DNA from: Clostridia bacterium
GTDB taxonomy: Bacteria; Bacillota; Clostridia; Christensenellales; Borkfalkiaceae
DNA length: 64,000 nt
Direction of reading: 5' to 3'
Assembly: GCA_017448355.1 (NCBI GenBank)
Contig: JAFSLQ010000060.1
Location: 62,001-126,000 of the forward strand
Made by a program: the position numbers and the translations under genes. Shown in pieces: positions 41,151-49,799 of the stretch (position 1 is the first letter of the stretch; every line of letters begins with the position of its first letter). Under the pieces are notes generated by a model. That model was not told the DNA's origin. It searched no databases and saw only the letters and a program-made list of their open reading frames with translations.

Positions 41151-42023
41151 ATGTTAGATTTTATAATTAACCCGCTTGCAGGCGGCAAAAACGGAAAAAA
41201 AGTGAAAACCGCCGTTTCGGTTGTTGAAACGACGCTGAAAAACAAGAATATTCCCTATGCTTTGCACTATACAAATTACCCAAAGCACGCAACGAAGATA
41301 ACTGAAGACCTTATTAAAAACGGCGCAACGGATATTGTCGTAATCGGCGGCGACGGTTCGCTTCACGAAGTGTTGAACGGGTTTTTTGACTTCGATAAAG
41401 TCGCTTTGGGGCTTATCCCCTGCGGCACGGGCAACGACTTTGCCGCCGCCGTTAAAATTTCCGAAGAACCCGAAAAAGCGCTTGACGTTATTTTAAACGG
41501 CACTCCGAAATACACGGATTTTATGCAAATGCCTACCGTTCGCGGGCTTAATATTATAGGTATGGGAATAGACGTCGACGTTCTTCGCCGCTACGAAAAA
41601 GCCAAAAAGAAAACCAAACTCACGTACACGCTGTGCTTAATAAAAAGTCTTTTTAATTTTAAGTATTCTGATTTCGAAGTGGAAACGGACGGAAAAAATG
41701 AACATTACCGTTCGATAATCGCGTGTATCGCTAACGGGCATCGCTACGGCGGCGGAATAGAAATTTGCCCGCCCGCAAAGCCCGACGACAAAAAACTCGA
41801 CTTCGTGGCGATGAAAGAGATGAAACGCATAAAACTCATCGGCGCGTTTATGAAACTGAAAAAGGGCAAAGTACTTACTATCCCGCAGGCGGTGCATTTT
41901 AACACGGAAAAAATAAAAATCGCCCCGAAGGGCGACTACACGGTAAACGTGGACGGGCAACTGTACGAAAATATTCCGTTCAGCATAGAAATCGTGTCAG
42001 ATTCGTTACGTATGTACAGATAA
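41151..42023 (+). CDS. Diacylglycerol kinase-family lipid kinase
   Basis: 290 residues. IINPLAGGKNGKKVK is the N-terminal block, VVIGGDGSLHEVLNGF the nucleotide loop, and LIPCGTGNDFAAAVKI the catalytic block. ANGHRYGGGIEICPPAKPDD is typical of YegS/DgkB proteins, which phosphorylate diacylglycerol or related lipids. It starts after AAGGATATTT and ends convergent with the ZIP gene. Confidence 0.9.
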   Translation: MLDFIINPLAGGKNGKKVKTAVSVVETTLKNKNIPYALHYTNYPKHATKITEDLIKNGATDIVVIGGDGSLHEVLNGFFDFDKVALGLIPCGTGNDFAAAVKISEEPEKALDVILNGTPKYTDFMQMPTVRGLNIIGMGIDVDVLRRYEKAKKKTKLTYTLCLIKSLFNFKYSDFEVETDGKNEHYRSIIACIANGHRYGGGIEICPPAKPDDKKLDFVAMKEMKRIKLIGAFMKLKKGKVLTIPQAVHFNTEKIKIAPKGDYTVNVDGQLYENIPFSIEIVSDSLRMYR

Positions 42024-42028
42024 GCAAG

Positions 42029-42817
42029 TTAACCGAGAGCGACGTCTAACGCCATCATTACCGCAAACCCCAGCATCGCACCCCACGTGCCTATGCGGGA
42101 ATTGCCAAAGACCGCTTCCGGAATAATATCTTCAACGGCGACGAAAACCATCGCGCCGGCGGAGAAAGCCAAAAACCATACTTGCGCTTTTATTAAATAA
42201 GCCGCCAAAAAATAGCCTATGACTGCGGCGACGGGTTCTACCGCACCGCTTGCCATACCGAACAGAAAGGCTTTTTTATTTTTCCACCTGCTTTTTTTAA
42301 GTGGCAACGATACCGCAGCGCCTTCGGGGAAGTTCTGCACGGCTATGCCGACCGCAAGCCCCAAAGCCGAATAAAACGCTTCGATATTTTTAAAAACCGC
42401 CGCCGCACCGAACGCAAATCCTACGGCAAGACCTTCGGGGATATTGTGAACGGTTATCGCGATAAACAGTTTAATAGGTTTATTTATTGACGGCGAGACT
42501 TCGCCGTTTTTTTGCGCCGTGCCGCCGAGTATCGGCGAAAGCCTATCTAAAAGCACTATAAACAGCCCGCCCGATAAAAACCCTACGGCAGCGGGCAGAA
42601 AACTTAGCACGCCGTAATCGGCTTTTGCACTTTCTATCGACGGCAAAAGCAGCGACCAAACCGACGCCGCAAGCATAATTCCCGCAGAAGACCCCAAAAA
42701 AAGGGCGTTCCATTTGTCTGAAATATTATTTTTAAAACAAAACACCAACGCCGCGCCCAACGTCGTCGCAATAAAAATCACCGAAAAACCGATTATAGTA
42801 AGAAAAACGGTATTCAT
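42029..42817 (-). CDS. ZIP-family metal transporter
   Basis: 262 residues from the ATG at 42817 (AAAGGGTGA upstream). Seven to eight membrane segments. Metal-site helices show VHNIPEGLAVGFAFGAA and VQNFPEGAAVSLPLKKS, the ZupT/GufA type. It should import zinc or another divalent metal. Single gene, divergent from a small PH-like membrane protein. Confidence 0.92.
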   Translation of the reverse strand: MNTVFLTIIGFSVIFIATTLGAALVFCFKNNISDKWNALFLGSSAGIMLAASVWSLLLPSIESAKADYGVLSFLPAAVGFLSGGLFIVLLDRLSPILGGTAQKNGEVSPSINKPIKLFIAITVHNIPEGLAVGFAFGAAAVFKNIEAFYSALGLAVGIAVQNFPEGAAVSLPLKKSRWKNKKAFLFGMASGAVEPVAAVIGYFLAAYLIKAQVWFLAFSAGAMVFVAVEDIIPEAVFGNSRIGTWGAMLGFAVMMALDVALG

Positions 42818-42846
42818 TTTCACCCTTTTGTAATATCTTTTTATTA

Positions 42847-42918
42847 TATATATGCTACGGTAAAAGTTTAGGTCAATCGGTATATTTACTTGAATATCGG
42901 GCAATATTGTGTTAAAAT
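42847..42918. promoter_or_regulatory. Divergent promoters of the ZIP gene and the 42949 gene
   Basis: Plus: TTGAAT 42890-42895, 17 bp, TAAAAT 42913-42918. Minus: TTGACC 42876-42871, 18 bp, TATATA 42852-42847. Confidence 0.55.
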
Positions 42919-42948
42919 TATGTTAAGATTTTTGCGTTCGGAGAGAAT

Positions 42949-43395
42949 ATGAATAAATTTACTTTTAAATATTCGCCGCTGATATGGGTACTGCTTTCTG
43001 CGGTCGCGCTTTTGTTTGCGGCGGCGGTTGCGACAAACGTTTACGACCTTATCGCCTTTTTCGGCAGCGATAAGCCGAGATTTATACTGTCGTTAATAAT
43101 GGCAATATTTTCCGCCGTGCTGTTAACTTTAACCGTCGCGGCGGCAGTATATTCCAAATACGTGATTAAAGGGAATTTTTTATACTTTCGATTTGGACTT
43201 TTGTTTACCAAGACGGACATAAAAAATATTTTTCAGTTGACGGAATTCAAGGCGCAAAATAAACTTGTAATGTACTTTAAGAACGAAAAATATTCAGTCG
43301 CCGTAATAGACGAAAAATATTACAACGATTTTTACGAAGCGCTTAAAAAAGTCAATCCCGAAATAACATATACCGTGCAATCTGCGGAAGAATAG
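42949..43395 (+). CDS. Two-pass membrane protein with PH-like domain
   Basis: 148 residues. Hydrophobic segments at about 11-33 and 44-68, then YVIKGNFLYFRFGLLFTKTD and YDVAV-type strands resembling the bacterial PH (YdbT/DUF2244-like) fold, which recurs in small Firmicute membrane proteins. Function unknown. GGAGAG precedes the start. Confidence 0.65.
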   Translation: MNKFTFKYSPLIWVLLSAVALLFAAAVATNVYDLIAFFGSDKPRFILSLIMAIFSAVLLTLTVAAAVYSKYVIKGNFLYFRFGLLFTKTDIKNIFQLTEFKAQNKLVMYFKNEKYSVAVIDEKYYNDFYEALKKVNPEITYTVQSAEE

Positions 43396-43434
43396 CGGTA
43401 AAATCGTGTTTGACACGAACATCATTTAAAATTC

Positions 43435-43461
43435 ACAGGCTCGGAGATTATCCGAGCCTGT
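43435..43461. terminator. Hairpin between convergent genes
   Basis: Perfect 11-bp arms ACAGGCTCGGA and TCCGAGCCTGT around GATTA; no strong T run follows, so termination efficiency is uncertain. Confidence 0.55.
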
Positions 43462-43476
43462 AAGGGGTTTGTTCAC

Positions 43477-43671
43477 TTATATTTTTACGCGCGCACTTTT
43501 TTTATTTTCGGAGTTTTTCCGTGATTCGTATTCATACGACTTGATAAAACATAAGTGTTCATTGATGGGTTCATATAAGTTTTTATGCGTCACCTGTTTT
43601 TCACACGTAGGGCAAACAAGCGTCCCTTCGGGTATAGGCGCGCCGCAGACAACACAATAATCTTTGTCCAT
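43477..43671 (-). CDS. Small zinc-ribbon protein
   Basis: 64 residues from the ATG at 43671. YCVVCGAPIPEGTLVCPTC is a CxxC-x11-CxxC zinc ribbon, followed by a basic tail. An AAGGAG lies 12 bp upstream, rather far. Such proteins are common, often phage-derived, and of unknown role. Confidence 0.6.
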   Translation of the reverse strand: MDKDYCVVCGAPIPEGTLVCPTCEKQVTHKNLYEPINEHLCFIKSYEYESRKNSENKKSARVKI

Positions 43672-43738
43672 TTTTTCATTTGTCTCCTTCCTTTGTGTTT
43701 TCAAACTCATTATCCCCTGTTATTTTTGCTTTACTTTT

Positions 43739-43762
43739 CCCGAAACCATAAAAGGTTTCGGG
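43739..43762. terminator. Hairpin after the large surface protein
   Basis: Arms CCCGAAACC and GGTTTCGGG around ATAAAA, 22 bp after the stop of the 934-residue protein. It probably ends the SipW-type operon, though the T run is poor. Confidence 0.5.
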
Positions 43763-43783
43763 AAAAATAAGAAACAAAACAAT

Positions 43784-46588
43784 TTAGTCTATCACTGCTT
43801 CTATTACATTGTGCGTATGACCATCCATCTCAATACCGTTAACAACATCGCCTATGTAATCATTATAATAATTTGACCAACCTGTATAGTAGTAAACTGT
43901 ATCTTTGTAAAGATATACCCAATAAATACTATTTGAAACATCAACTTCGTTTTGAGTAAGACTGTTTTCAGGAAGAATTATATAACTATCTTCGTTATCA
44001 GAGAGTTCATAATCAACATCGGTATAAGTGCAATTATTAACTACAATATCGTTTTGAACTAAACCTATAAAGGTAGCAACGTTATACGTCCCTATCAACA
44101 TTGTATTTTCAACTGTACAGTCTTTAATAGTTGTAACACCGTTCGGGTCAGCCGCCATACCGATTATACCGCCGACTTTGCCGAACCCTTTAACGGTAGA
44201 GTTTGTGACAATAACATTTTCAAAATTAACCGTGCCGTAAGTATACCCCGCAACAATGCCTACAACATTTCCACTCGTTGTATTGCCTATGTTTGCATTA
44301 TTAACTTTAAGATTTTTAATTTGACCGGTTACAGAATAGAATATCCCGTTGCCATATTGTTCATATTTTGTATATATGTTATTAATTGTATGATTATTGC
44401 CGTCAAACGTACCAGCAAAATGTCCGCCTTGGGCGCACTTAATTCCTGTCCATAAATGTCCGTACAAGTCTATATCTGCCGTTAACGATACCGTCTTTCC
44501 GCTAAAAGTTGACGACGATGCTTGTTTTGCGAACCACGCAAACGCTTCCGCACTACCTATGGAAATATTTCCGTTTGCATCTACTATGTATTCCGCCGGT
44601 TGCTCTACGACATAATCTGTCCAAAGCGTTAAAGCGTCCGAATAGAATTTAATAACTGCACCCGTAACTTCTTCATAAAGTCTATAATTAAACGGATCAC
44701 AGTAAATCTTACCCTTTTCCGTTGTGAAATCGAGAGAACCGTTGTCAAACGTTACATAACAAGCATCATTTGATTTTGATGAGAACGTTACATATTTATA
44801 AGCCCAATCTATTTCAGTATCTATAAAATTAACCGCACAATCAACATACGTGCCACCCGTAAAACCAACTATCGGAGCAGCATCCGTACCGCTGAAACTT
44901 AAAGAACAATTTTCAAAATCAACTACGATATAACTTTTTCCATATAGTTGGACAAGTTGAGTAGGTGAGCCTATCTGATTTCTGGTAATTTCAACATTGT
45001 CAAATTTTAAGGTGTTTTTATTTCCTTCCGAACCACTGCTTACCGTAAAATAAGAAGTCGTAATTATTGCTCCGTTTTTGATTAACAATTCTGCATTAGA
45101 CGTAATAGATCTATTTTGTATAATCGTGTTCCCGTTTAAATCTATCGTTATATCTTTAGCAACTGTTATGTTAGAAGTAATCGTATCGTCTTTAAGCAAC
45201 TTTACGGTGTCGCCAGAGTTAGCCGCTGCAATAGCCGCTCTTAAAGTTTCATAAATTGTAACCGAACCTTCAAAATCGACAATACAAGCATTACCTTGCA
45301 TTTCGGTTACGTTGCCCTGTGCGTCTTCGTTTACGGTAACGTAAACTTCTTCATCATTTTCGTCGGTCGTTGTGTAAACGCCTGCGGTTTCCGTCGCTTC
45401 GTAAACTACTATGCCCGTGCTGTTGCCTTGTTCGTCAAAAGTTTCTTTTGCATAGTCCGCGTTATATACTACCGTATATTCCGAGAAACTAGTCGTCTTA
45501 AAGGTTATGTAACCCGTTTCGCTGTTATAGTTATCGTAAGTAATTTCTTCTACACCGTGATAAAGTTTAACGCCCGTTAATCCCGCACCGATAAACATAG
45601 ATACCGTGATTTCATTGTTTTCGTCATTTTCAATCGCGTGCTTTGTTTCGTCAATTTCACCGTTGACCACAAGCAGAACGCTTACGTCATAAGACGCACT
45701 CGCCTGCGTGGAAAGTATGGTTATATTGCTTACTGTATCCTGCGGTTTTACTTTTACCGCAAGCGACAATTCGTCGTTTTCGTCGGCAGACTCGACAACA
45801 GCCGCGGTAAGTTTAGTGGTAGCCGGTATGGATACGGTTACTAAATTATCGTTATCGCTTATCGTTGTCGCCGCTGCGGTTTCATTTGTTTCGGTATTTA
45901 CTTCCGTCTTCTCTTCCGCTACTGCGGCGACTTCGGCCGTAAGAGCGCCGTCAACAGTTTTAGCGTTGCTCTGTACCGCTTCTACCGAAATTATCATTGC
46001 CGTAGAAAGATTTTGATATTCGTTGCCCGCTTCTATCGGAAGATAAATTTCTACGGGGATATCGGATATATTTCCGTTTGCGGCAAGCGAAGTCCAAGCG
46101 CCCGTTCTCGATACGCCCGTTAAACTCGTTCCGTCGATTTTAACTTTAAGCGCGTTGAAAAGTTTAAGACCGCTTGTTACGGTTACAAGCACTCTATATT
46201 TAATGTTTACGTTGCTTTCGTTGGCAATACCTACGTTAAAATTCACTTTATCGCCGGGGGTTACCCTGTCAAGCGTTAACGTGCCGTTCTCGTCACTTAA
46301 AACAGCGGTTCCGCCATTGGTAAAGTTAGGCGAAACGCTTTCGTAATAATAAGTACCCGCGTGATTGCCGCTTGCAATCGTGCCGGCTACGCTATCTGTA
46401 TTCTCCGTCGTTGCAGAATACAAAGTTAAGCCTTTAATCTCCGCGTTAACTTCCACTTTACCGGAAGTTACCGCGATGTTTACTTTGCTTTCGCTTGTGA
46501 AAAGTGCGAAAGTACTGCCCGCTATTAAGGACATGCAAAGCACTATCGCAAGTACAGCCGAAAGCAACGTTTTCTTTTTGCTTTTCAT
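43784..46588 (-). CDS. Large secreted surface protein with SipW-type signal peptide
   Basis: 934 residues. The start KSKKKTLLSAVLAIVLCMSL then IAGSTFALFTSESKVN is a SipW-dependent signal peptide (ATFA/TFALFT box). About 40-215 form a TasA/camelysin-like beta domain ending in LPIEAGNEYQNLSTAMIISV. The middle holds beta repeats; about 690-850 carry GLUG-type repeats (GIVAGYTYGTVNFENV, GGIIGMAADPNGVTT). There is no LPxTG motif or anchor, so attachment is likely through polymerisation. It is the last gene of the sipW-like operon. Confidence 0.8.
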   Translation of the reverse strand: MKSKKKTLLSAVLAIVLCMSLIAGSTFALFTSESKVNIAVTSGKVEVNAEIKGLTLYSATTENTDSVAGTIASGNHAGTYYYESVSPNFTNGGTAVLSDENGTLTLDRVTPGDKVNFNVGIANESNVNIKYRVLVTVTSGLKLFNALKVKIDGTSLTGVSRTGAWTSLAANGNISDIPVEIYLPIEAGNEYQNLSTAMIISVEAVQSNAKTVDGALTAEVAAVAEEKTEVNTETNETAAATTISDNDNLVTVSIPATTKLTAAVVESADENDELSLAVKVKPQDTVSNITILSTQASASYDVSVLLVVNGEIDETKHAIENDENNEITVSMFIGAGLTGVKLYHGVEEITYDNYNSETGYITFKTTSFSEYTVVYNADYAKETFDEQGNSTGIVVYEATETAGVYTTTDENDEEVYVTVNEDAQGNVTEMQGNACIVDFEGSVTIYETLRAAIAAANSGDTVKLLKDDTITSNITVAKDITIDLNGNTIIQNRSITSNAELLIKNGAIITTSYFTVSSGSEGNKNTLKFDNVEITRNQIGSPTQLVQLYGKSYIVVDFENCSLSFSGTDAAPIVGFTGGTYVDCAVNFIDTEIDWAYKYVTFSSKSNDACYVTFDNGSLDFTTEKGKIYCDPFNYRLYEEVTGAVIKFYSDALTLWTDYVVEQPAEYIVDANGNISIGSAEAFAWFAKQASSSTFSGKTVSLTADIDLYGHLWTGIKCAQGGHFAGTFDGNNHTINNIYTKYEQYGNGIFYSVTGQIKNLKVNNANIGNTTSGNVVGIVAGYTYGTVNFENVIVTNSTVKGFGKVGGIIGMAADPNGVTTIKDCTVENTMLIGTYNVATFIGLVQNDIVVNNCTYTDVDYELSDNEDSYIILPENSLTQNEVDVSNSIYWVYLYKDTVYYYTGWSNYYNDYIGDVVNGIEMDGHTHNVIEAVID

Positions 46589-46633
46589 TGTTTTTTTACT
46601 CCTTTTTTTGATTTTTATAGTTTTTTAAGTTTT

Positions 46634-47299
46634 TTATGCACGTTCCGTTACCTGCGTTGCCGAAACTACGATGTCAAAATAAGCGTTTTGATCCTGCGCA
46701 AGATTATTTATCGCCGTATCGTCGATAAACGTTAACTTAACCGTAAACGTTTCCGAGCCGCCCACTTCTACGACGTTTGCGCCATTAACCGTAATGTTGT
46801 TTGCGGGGCTATCCGTATCGCCGTTGCGAGAAACCGTGTTGCCACTTGCATCGGTGAGTTCGAGTTTTAATTGTTCGTTAAGTTTTGTAAAATCCGCTAT
46901 TTCGAGTTCTGCGCCCGTGCTGTCCGTTACGATAAGTTTTACCGAATAATTGAACGCGACCGTATCGTTATTTCGTATCTCGAACGTAGCGGATAACTCG
47001 CTTTGCGGTGCAATAAGCGCGTTTTCCGGTAAACCGAACGCATTGCCGAAATCTGCGGCTTCGACGTTCTTTTCTTCATCCGCTACCGCAGTAGTCGCAA
47101 GATAACCTTTATTGTCAAGAATTTTATACGAGTGTGCGGTCCTTATAAGCGTTATTTTTAACGTTCCTGCTTGCAAATGATTGCTTAAAGTCACTTTATC
47201 GGTAAAAAGTGCAAACGTTCCGCCGACAATAAGCGACATACAAAGCACGATAACTACAAGCGCCAAAATAATTGCCTTAGGTCTTCTTCGTCTTTCCAT
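46634..47299 (-). CDS. TasA-like secreted protein with SipW-type signal peptide
   Basis: 221 residues. ILALVVIVLCMSLIVGGTFA then LFTDKVTLSNHLQAGTLKI matches the SipW substrate start and the first strands of TasA/camelysin (CalY). A beta-sandwich follows: ATFEIRNNDTVAFNYSVKLI and AYFDIVVSATQVTERA at the end. In Bacillus such proteins form biofilm fibres. It stands 45 bp upstream of the 934-residue protein and after the peptidase. Confidence 0.82.
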   Translation of the reverse strand: MERRRRPKAIILALVVIVLCMSLIVGGTFALFTDKVTLSNHLQAGTLKITLIRTAHSYKILDNKGYLATTAVADEEKNVEAADFGNAFGLPENALIAPQSELSATFEIRNNDTVAFNYSVKLIVTDSTGAELEIADFTKLNEQLKLELTDASGNTVSRNGDTDSPANNITVNGANVVEVGGSETFTVKLTFIDDTAINNLAQDQNAYFDIVVSATQVTERA

Positions 47300-47352
47300 A
47301 ATGCTAACCTCCTTTTTTTATTTTTATTAAAACGGATTTTACCGATTTAATC

Positions 47353-47562
47353 TTACTGATTTTTCTTAATATTATTGTTCGACGTGATGGTGTAATCCGT
47401 CTCAGTCGATTTATTCTCTGCGTGTTTTACGGTATTTTTCCACGCTGACCTTTCCCTACGCCTATCCGACACGTCGAATATAAACTCTATTGATACATAA
47501 ACTATTGCGACAATACAAATTACAATAGCAAAAATTATGAACGTAATTATCCAGCTTTCCAT
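47353..47562 (-). CDS. Small single-pass membrane protein of the SipW locus
   Basis: 69 residues: membrane segment about 5-28 (IITFIIFAIVICIVAIVYVS), then an Arg-rich and Asn-rich tail. No family recognised. It begins 4 bp after the peptidase gene, so it is likely a partner in secretion or assembly. Confidence 0.6.
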   Translation of the reverse strand: MESWIITFIIFAIVICIVAIVYVSIEFIFDVSDRRRERSAWKNTVKHAENKSTETDYTITSNNNIKKNQ

Positions 47563-47566
47563 ACAT

Positions 47567-48391
47567 TTACTCCTTTTCTTTATCTATTTCCGTATCTTCA
47601 AGTCTGTCGCCGTTTGCCGCTTTACTGCCCGTATTCGCTTGCTGCAACGCGGCAAGTTGTTTTTTCAATTCTTCTATTTCGTCGCTTTGCCGCTTTTTAT
47701 CTTCTTCTGCGCGCGCCTTTTCTTCTATGGCGCGTTTCTTTTTATCTGCGGTCAAAACATTTACTATCTTTATTATTTGCAATACTATTATGATTGCACA
47801 CGGCACTATTACAAGCAACACCATTACCAAAGGCTGTTTTATCGAATAAACCAAAAAGCCGATAACTCGGCTTTGCCCTACTACTTTACCTATTACGTAG
47901 TTAGGCGAAGTATCGGCTACGTCGGTATCGATTGTTTGGTTTAACGTGTTTGCGTCGCTCGCTTTATTGTCTCCTTTTAATGAAATTATGTAGCCGCCCG
48001 TCGGTTTTTGTGTTATACTTACTATGCGGTGAGTTATAGTTTCCTGCGTTACGTATTTATACTTGAACGTTAAAACGTCGCCTACCTGTAATGCACCATA
48101 CCACTCTTTTGCCACCTCCGATTCTTCCGGCACGAGTTCGATAAAAACCATCGATTTTACCGGTATATCCTTTATTTTATAAGCCGAAACGTCGGTTTCT
48201 TCGCATTTTTCCATTGACGGAGATATTACTATCCGCATCTGCATGCCGAATATATTTACCGCTCCGTCGGCATCGCGTTTCGACGCCATCGTCAAAATCA
48301 CCGTCATCGCCGCTAAAACTACGAACGCGTAAACCAAAACGTCGAAAATCACATTTAAAACTTTATTTAACGTTCTTTTCCGCTCAATCAT
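47567..48391 (-). CDS. sipW: Signal peptidase I, SipW/archaeal (S26B) type
   Basis: 274 residues. A first membrane segment (about 12-35), then IVISPSMEK with the catalytic Ser, ITHRIVSI with His in place of the usual Lys, and SLKGDNKASD. That Ser/His/Asp set marks the SipW/ER type. A second segment (about 183-212) is followed by a 60-residue charged coiled-coil tail not found in short SipW proteins. It should process the two downstream SipW-type signal peptides. 19 bp after the first gene of the operon. Confidence 0.88.
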   Translation of the reverse strand: MIERKRTLNKVLNVIFDVLVYAFVVLAAMTVILTMASKRDADGAVNIFGMQMRIVISPSMEKCEETDVSAYKIKDIPVKSMVFIELVPEESEVAKEWYGALQVGDVLTFKYKYVTQETITHRIVSITQKPTGGYIISLKGDNKASDANTLNQTIDTDVADTSPNYVIGKVVGQSRVIGFLVYSIKQPLVMVLLVIVPCAIIIVLQIIKIVNVLTADKKKRAIEEKARAEEDKKRQSDEIEELKKQLAALQQANTGSKAANGDRLEDTEIDKEKE

Positions 48392-48410
48392 TTAATTTTT
48401 ATCCCTTATC

Positions 48411-48914
48411 CTATTCTGCGTAAGTCGCAGTAAGCACCACGTTAAAATCCGCAACTGTGCCTTGTGCTTCGTTCCCCACTTCTATCGGCATATGAAAACG
48501 TATTAAAATCCGCGTCGCCACATCCCATTTGAGTGAAGACATAAATTCTATTTTTTCTTCACTATCTAAAAGTTCGCTAAGCGTTCTATAATAACTTTCA
48601 TCGTCGCGAACAATAATTTCCACATTTATAAAACGTTTTAATTCGCTATAAGTTATTTCCGTAAAGTCAAGATTTATCTTATAATCGCCGGATACTTTGC
48701 TTTTAAGGTTTACGACGTATTCGCGGTCTTCGCCCGGTTTTAAATTAAATTCGCCTATCTTTAATAAAGACGTAGTCGTCCCGTTTACTTCAACTGTAAT
48801 TTCTTTCGGAAAATCGTTTTGTACCGTTCTTATGTAAAAAAAGAAAGCAATTCCTATTAACACATAAACGCATAGCGTAAGTATTAAAATATTTCTCGTT
48901 CTCCTTTTTATCAC
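48411..48914 (-). CDS. Membrane-anchored accessory protein of the SipW locus
   Basis: 167 residues: one membrane segment (about 9-27) and a beta-rich outside domain ending RFHMPIEVGNEAQGTVADFN and VVLTATYAE. That end resembles the first domain of the large secreted protein (LPIEAGNEYQNLSTAMIISV), so the three outside proteins may share a fold. By position it parallels tapA in the Bacillus tapA-sipW-tasA operon, but sequence similarity to TapA is not evident. First gene after the operon promoter. Confidence 0.65.
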   Translation of the reverse strand: MIKRRTRNILILTLCVYVLIGIAFFFYIRTVQNDFPKEITVEVNGTTTSLLKIGEFNLKPGEDREYVVNLKSKVSGDYKINLDFTEITYSELKRFINVEIIVRDDESYYRTLSELLDSEEKIEFMSSLKWDVATRILIRFHMPIEVGNEAQGTVADFNVVLTATYAE

Positions 48915-48988
48915 GGTTAAATCAATCCTTTACGCTTTTTATCCTTTTTATTTTAAACAGTTTTAGCACTATGGTTCTCAATTCCAAT

Positions 48989-49044
48989 ATTTTATCAGCA
49001 CTTTTGTTTTTTGTCAAGTATTTTTAGAAATAAAGTTCCAAAAT
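48989..49044 (-). promoter_or_regulatory. Divergent XRE-controlled promoter region, module 2
   Basis: Minus: TTGACA at 49017-49012, 17 bp, TAAAAT at 48994-48989, leading to the sipW-like operon. Plus: CAAAAT at 49039-49044, 6 bp before the XRE ATG. On the minus strand, AGTGCTGATAAAA and AGTGCTAAAACTG form a loose direct repeat over the start region. Confidence 0.65.
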
Positions 49045-49050
49045 AATATT

Positions 49051-49422
49051 ATGAGTTTTGCAGATGTATTAATTGATATGATGAAAGAAAGGGATATCTC
49101 GCAATCACAACTCGCTAAGCAAATCGGTTATTCTCAAAGGGCTGTTTCCAAATGGATTAACAAGCAATCGGAACCGACTGAAACTCCTATCGTTCTTTGC
49201 GCTAAATACTTCGGAATTTCTACAGACGACATGTTAGGATTTGTTGCAAACAATCATGACCAAAACAGCAATAATCTTAATCTTGATTTGCATGAAAATT
49301 CTTACTTAGACGAGTTAAAGTTAATTAAAATTTATTCTACGCTGTCGGCAAGCGGGAAAGCGAGACTTCTTGCATATTCCGAATTCGTATCAGAAGAAGA
49401 AAAAATCAAATACAAGCGTTAA
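49051..49422 (+). CDS. XRE-family HTH regulator beside the SipW locus
   Basis: 123 residues. The HTH domain is DVLIDMMKERDISQSQLAKQ then IGYSQRAVSKWINKQSEPT, followed by YFGISTDDMLGF. A linker and a C-terminal helical part (LIKIYSTLSASGKARLLAYS) may dimerise. It faces the sipW-like operon and probably represses it, in the way SinR controls tapA-sipW-tasA. No ribosome site is visible; a -10 box ends 6 bp before ATG, implying a leaderless mRNA. Confidence 0.85.
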   Translation: MSFADVLIDMMKERDISQSQLAKQIGYSQRAVSKWINKQSEPTETPIVLCAKYFGISTDDMLGFVANNHDQNSNNLNLDLHENSYLDELKLIKIYSTLSASGKARLLAYSEFVSEEEKIKYKR

Positions 49423-49570
49423 AGGCATTAAACTGCTCATGCTAACGATTTATCTTATCGCGAAACGTTAAAACGTTTACGTAAGTTTTTGTTTGCCAAA
49501 AAAACTTCTCGAAAGCATATAATATTGTTGACAACGGATTTAAAAAATAGTAAACTTAAAGAAATTGAAT
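49423..49570. other. Upstream part of the mgtE leader with promoter
   Basis: Contains TTGACA at 49528-49533, 17 bp, TAAACT at 49551-49556 as the likely mgtE promoter. 49423-49527 holds no recognisable feature. Confidence 0.55.
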
Positions 49571-49735
49571 AAACGTCGTCCGGTAGGTAAGGCTACCATA
49601 GGGATACGGATTGCTACCGCGAAGTAGTGGAGACACTATTAGAAGGTTAACAGAATTAGTCGAAAACAAGGCTTATTCCAACGCAATTACACAGCCCTAC
49701 GGTGCTAAAGCCAGAATGGTTGCGAACTTTTTTCG
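49571..49735 (+). ncRNA. M-box magnesium riboswitch
   Basis: Conserved M-box pieces in order: GGTAGGTAAGGCTACCATAG, GGATACGGATTGCTACCG, AGTGGAGACACTATTAGAAG, GGTTAAC, CAAGGCTTATTC and ACGGTGCTAAAGCC. Mg2+ binding should allow the terminator at 49744 to form and turn off mgtE. Confidence 0.93.
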
Positions 49736-49743
49736 TATTTTTG

Positions 49744-49769
49744 CCCGCCGAATAACGACGGGTATTTTT
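49744..49769 (+). terminator. M-box expression-platform terminator
   Basis: Stem CCCGCCG and CGACGGG (one mismatch) around AATAA, followed by TATTTTT, 31 bp before mgtE. Confidence 0.75.
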
Positions 49770-49799
49770 AACGCTTAAATACGGTTAAGGAGGTGCAAT

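Noticed and set aside
43784..46588. Sortase-anchored adhesin
   Set aside because: No LPxTG motif, hydrophobic tail or basic end is present at the C-terminus.
49571..49640. Possible further copy of the tRNA-linked repeat, because GATTGCTACCGC matches copy A
   Set aside because: The stretch is fully explained as the conserved M-box core; the short match is chance.
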